Source: Planctomycetota bacterium (GTDB taxonomy: Bacteria; Planctomycetota; Phycisphaerae; Tepidisphaerales; Tepidisphaeraceae). Taken from it: a DNA stretch of 5,638 nt. Shown here piece by piece: positions 5,002-5,638 of the stretch (the first letter of the stretch is position 1; the number at the start of each line of letters is the position of its first letter). Below the pieces are notes generated by a model. The model searched no databases. It had not been told where the DNA came from and saw only the letters and a list, made by a program, of their open reading frames with translations. The position numbers and the translations under genes were made by a program. The DNA lies in NCBI GenBank assembly GCA_029777755.1, contig JAKORQ010000352.1:1-5638 (forward strand), written 5' to 3'.

Positions 5002-5638
5002 CTAGTTTCTCCATACCTCGATGGGAATCGCGGCAGACCCGGTCGGAGCTTCGGGCATGTCGGGATTGTCGAAGACTACATCTCCCTGCTCAACCTCTGT
5101 ATCGCAGGACACCCCCTGAAAATCAAACAAGGCATTGTCGGCCAGATGGGATGGCACCACATTCTTCAAGGCTGTGGAGATGGACACGATACGGCCCGGA
5201 AAACGGGCATCCCAATCACGAAGCATAGCCTTGATCTGCTTGCGCTGGGCGTTCTCCTGGCTGCCACAGAGGTTGCACGGGATGATCGGGTATTCCATGC
5301 CCCGGGCAAAGCGCTCGATGTCCTTCTCGGAACAATAGGCCAGCGGACGGATAACGACATTCTGGCGATCGTCACTGACCAGCTTGGGTGGCATAGACTT
5401 CATCTTGCCGCCGAAGAACATGTTGAGAAACAGGGTCTCGATCATGTCATCACGGTGATGGCCGAGGGCGATCTTGGTGGCCCCGAGCTCCTTCGCGGTG
5501 CGGTAGATGATGCCCCGGCGCAAGCGCGAGCACAGGGAGCAGGTGGTCTTGCCCTCAGGGATCTTGTCCTTGACGATCTTGTAGGTGTTCTCGGTGACGA
5601 TGCGGTACTCGACCCCGATGGACTCGAAGTAGGCCGGC
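5002..5638 (-). CDS. ttcA: TtcA, tRNA 2-thiocytidine(32) synthase (N-terminus outside window)
   Basis: The last 211 residues are visible; the reading frame runs off the right edge, so the N-terminal PP-loop (SGGxDS) cannot be seen. What is visible matches TtcA closely: EGKTTCSLCSRLRRG (visible residues 28-42) with the CxxC that holds the iron-sulphur cluster, GHHRDD (59-64), GGKMKSMPPKL, and PIIPCNLCGSQ with a second CxxC (121 and 124), then LRDWD and NVVPSHL. TtcA activates C32 of certain tRNAs with ATP and replaces the oxygen by sulphur using a [4Fe-4S] cluster, in the cytoplasm. The C-terminal tail after FDFQGVSCD is variable in the family. A TTG at 5523 is an internal codon, not a start. 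The cyclase-FHA gene follows 99 bp downstream on the same strand, without an obvious terminator between them. Confidence 0.96.
   Translation of the reverse strand, partial: PAYFESIGVEYRIVTENTYKIVKDKIPEGKTTCSLCSRLRRGIIYRTAKELGATKIALGHHRDDMIETLFLNMFFGGKMKSMPPKLVSDDRQNVVIRPLAYCSEKDIERFARGMEYPIIPCNLCGSQENAQRKQIKAMLRDWDARFPGRIVSISTALKNVVPSHLADNALFDFQGVSCDTEVEQGDVVFDNPDMPEAPTGSAAIPIEVWRN

Overview
The window is GC-rich, compact bacterial DNA. Gene content and order (end of lptB, then rpoN, hpf, ptsN and hprK, all on the + strand) are typical of Betaproteobacteria. The presence of hprK beside the nitrogen-PTS gene ptsN argues against an enteric gammaproteobacterium, where the kinase is absent. A Rhodocyclales-like or related betaproteobacterium is my best guess, from gene order and protein style only.

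Layout, + strand: the last 51 residues of the LPS-export ATPase LptB (1-156); sigma-54 RpoN (172-1635); a short ribosome hibernation factor HPF (1652-1975); a 160-bp gap with a consensus -10 hexamer; EIIA-Ntr PtsN (2136-2621); and HPr kinase/phosphorylase HprK (2590-3525), which overlaps ptsN by 32 bp. After a further 144-bp gap comes a small secreted two-repeat PsiF-family protein (3670-3963), followed by a near-perfect long hairpin (3981-4011) between convergent genes. - strand, from the right edge inwards: the tRNA 2-thiocytidine synthase TtcA, lacking its N-terminus (5002-5638), then a protein joining a cyclase-like domain to an FHA domain (4042-4902).

Functionally the + strand block links envelope biogenesis (lptB), alternative-sigma transcription (rpoN), ribosome hibernation (hpf) and the regulatory phosphotransferase branch (ptsN, hprK). 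RpoN, HPF and PtsN are a conserved neighbourhood; HprK phosphorylates and dephosphorylates HPr, which feeds phosphate towards PtsN. The psiF-like gene has its own ribosome binding site, a possible promoter and a terminator, and looks like an independent unit.

Most of the window is ordinary core genome. The least conventional item is the cyclase-FHA protein, whose cyclase domain appears by eye to keep the metal-binding aspartates but to lose several substrate-binding residues. I found no CRISPR array, tRNA, rRNA, insertion sequence or phage signal, and no convincing new defence or mobile system.
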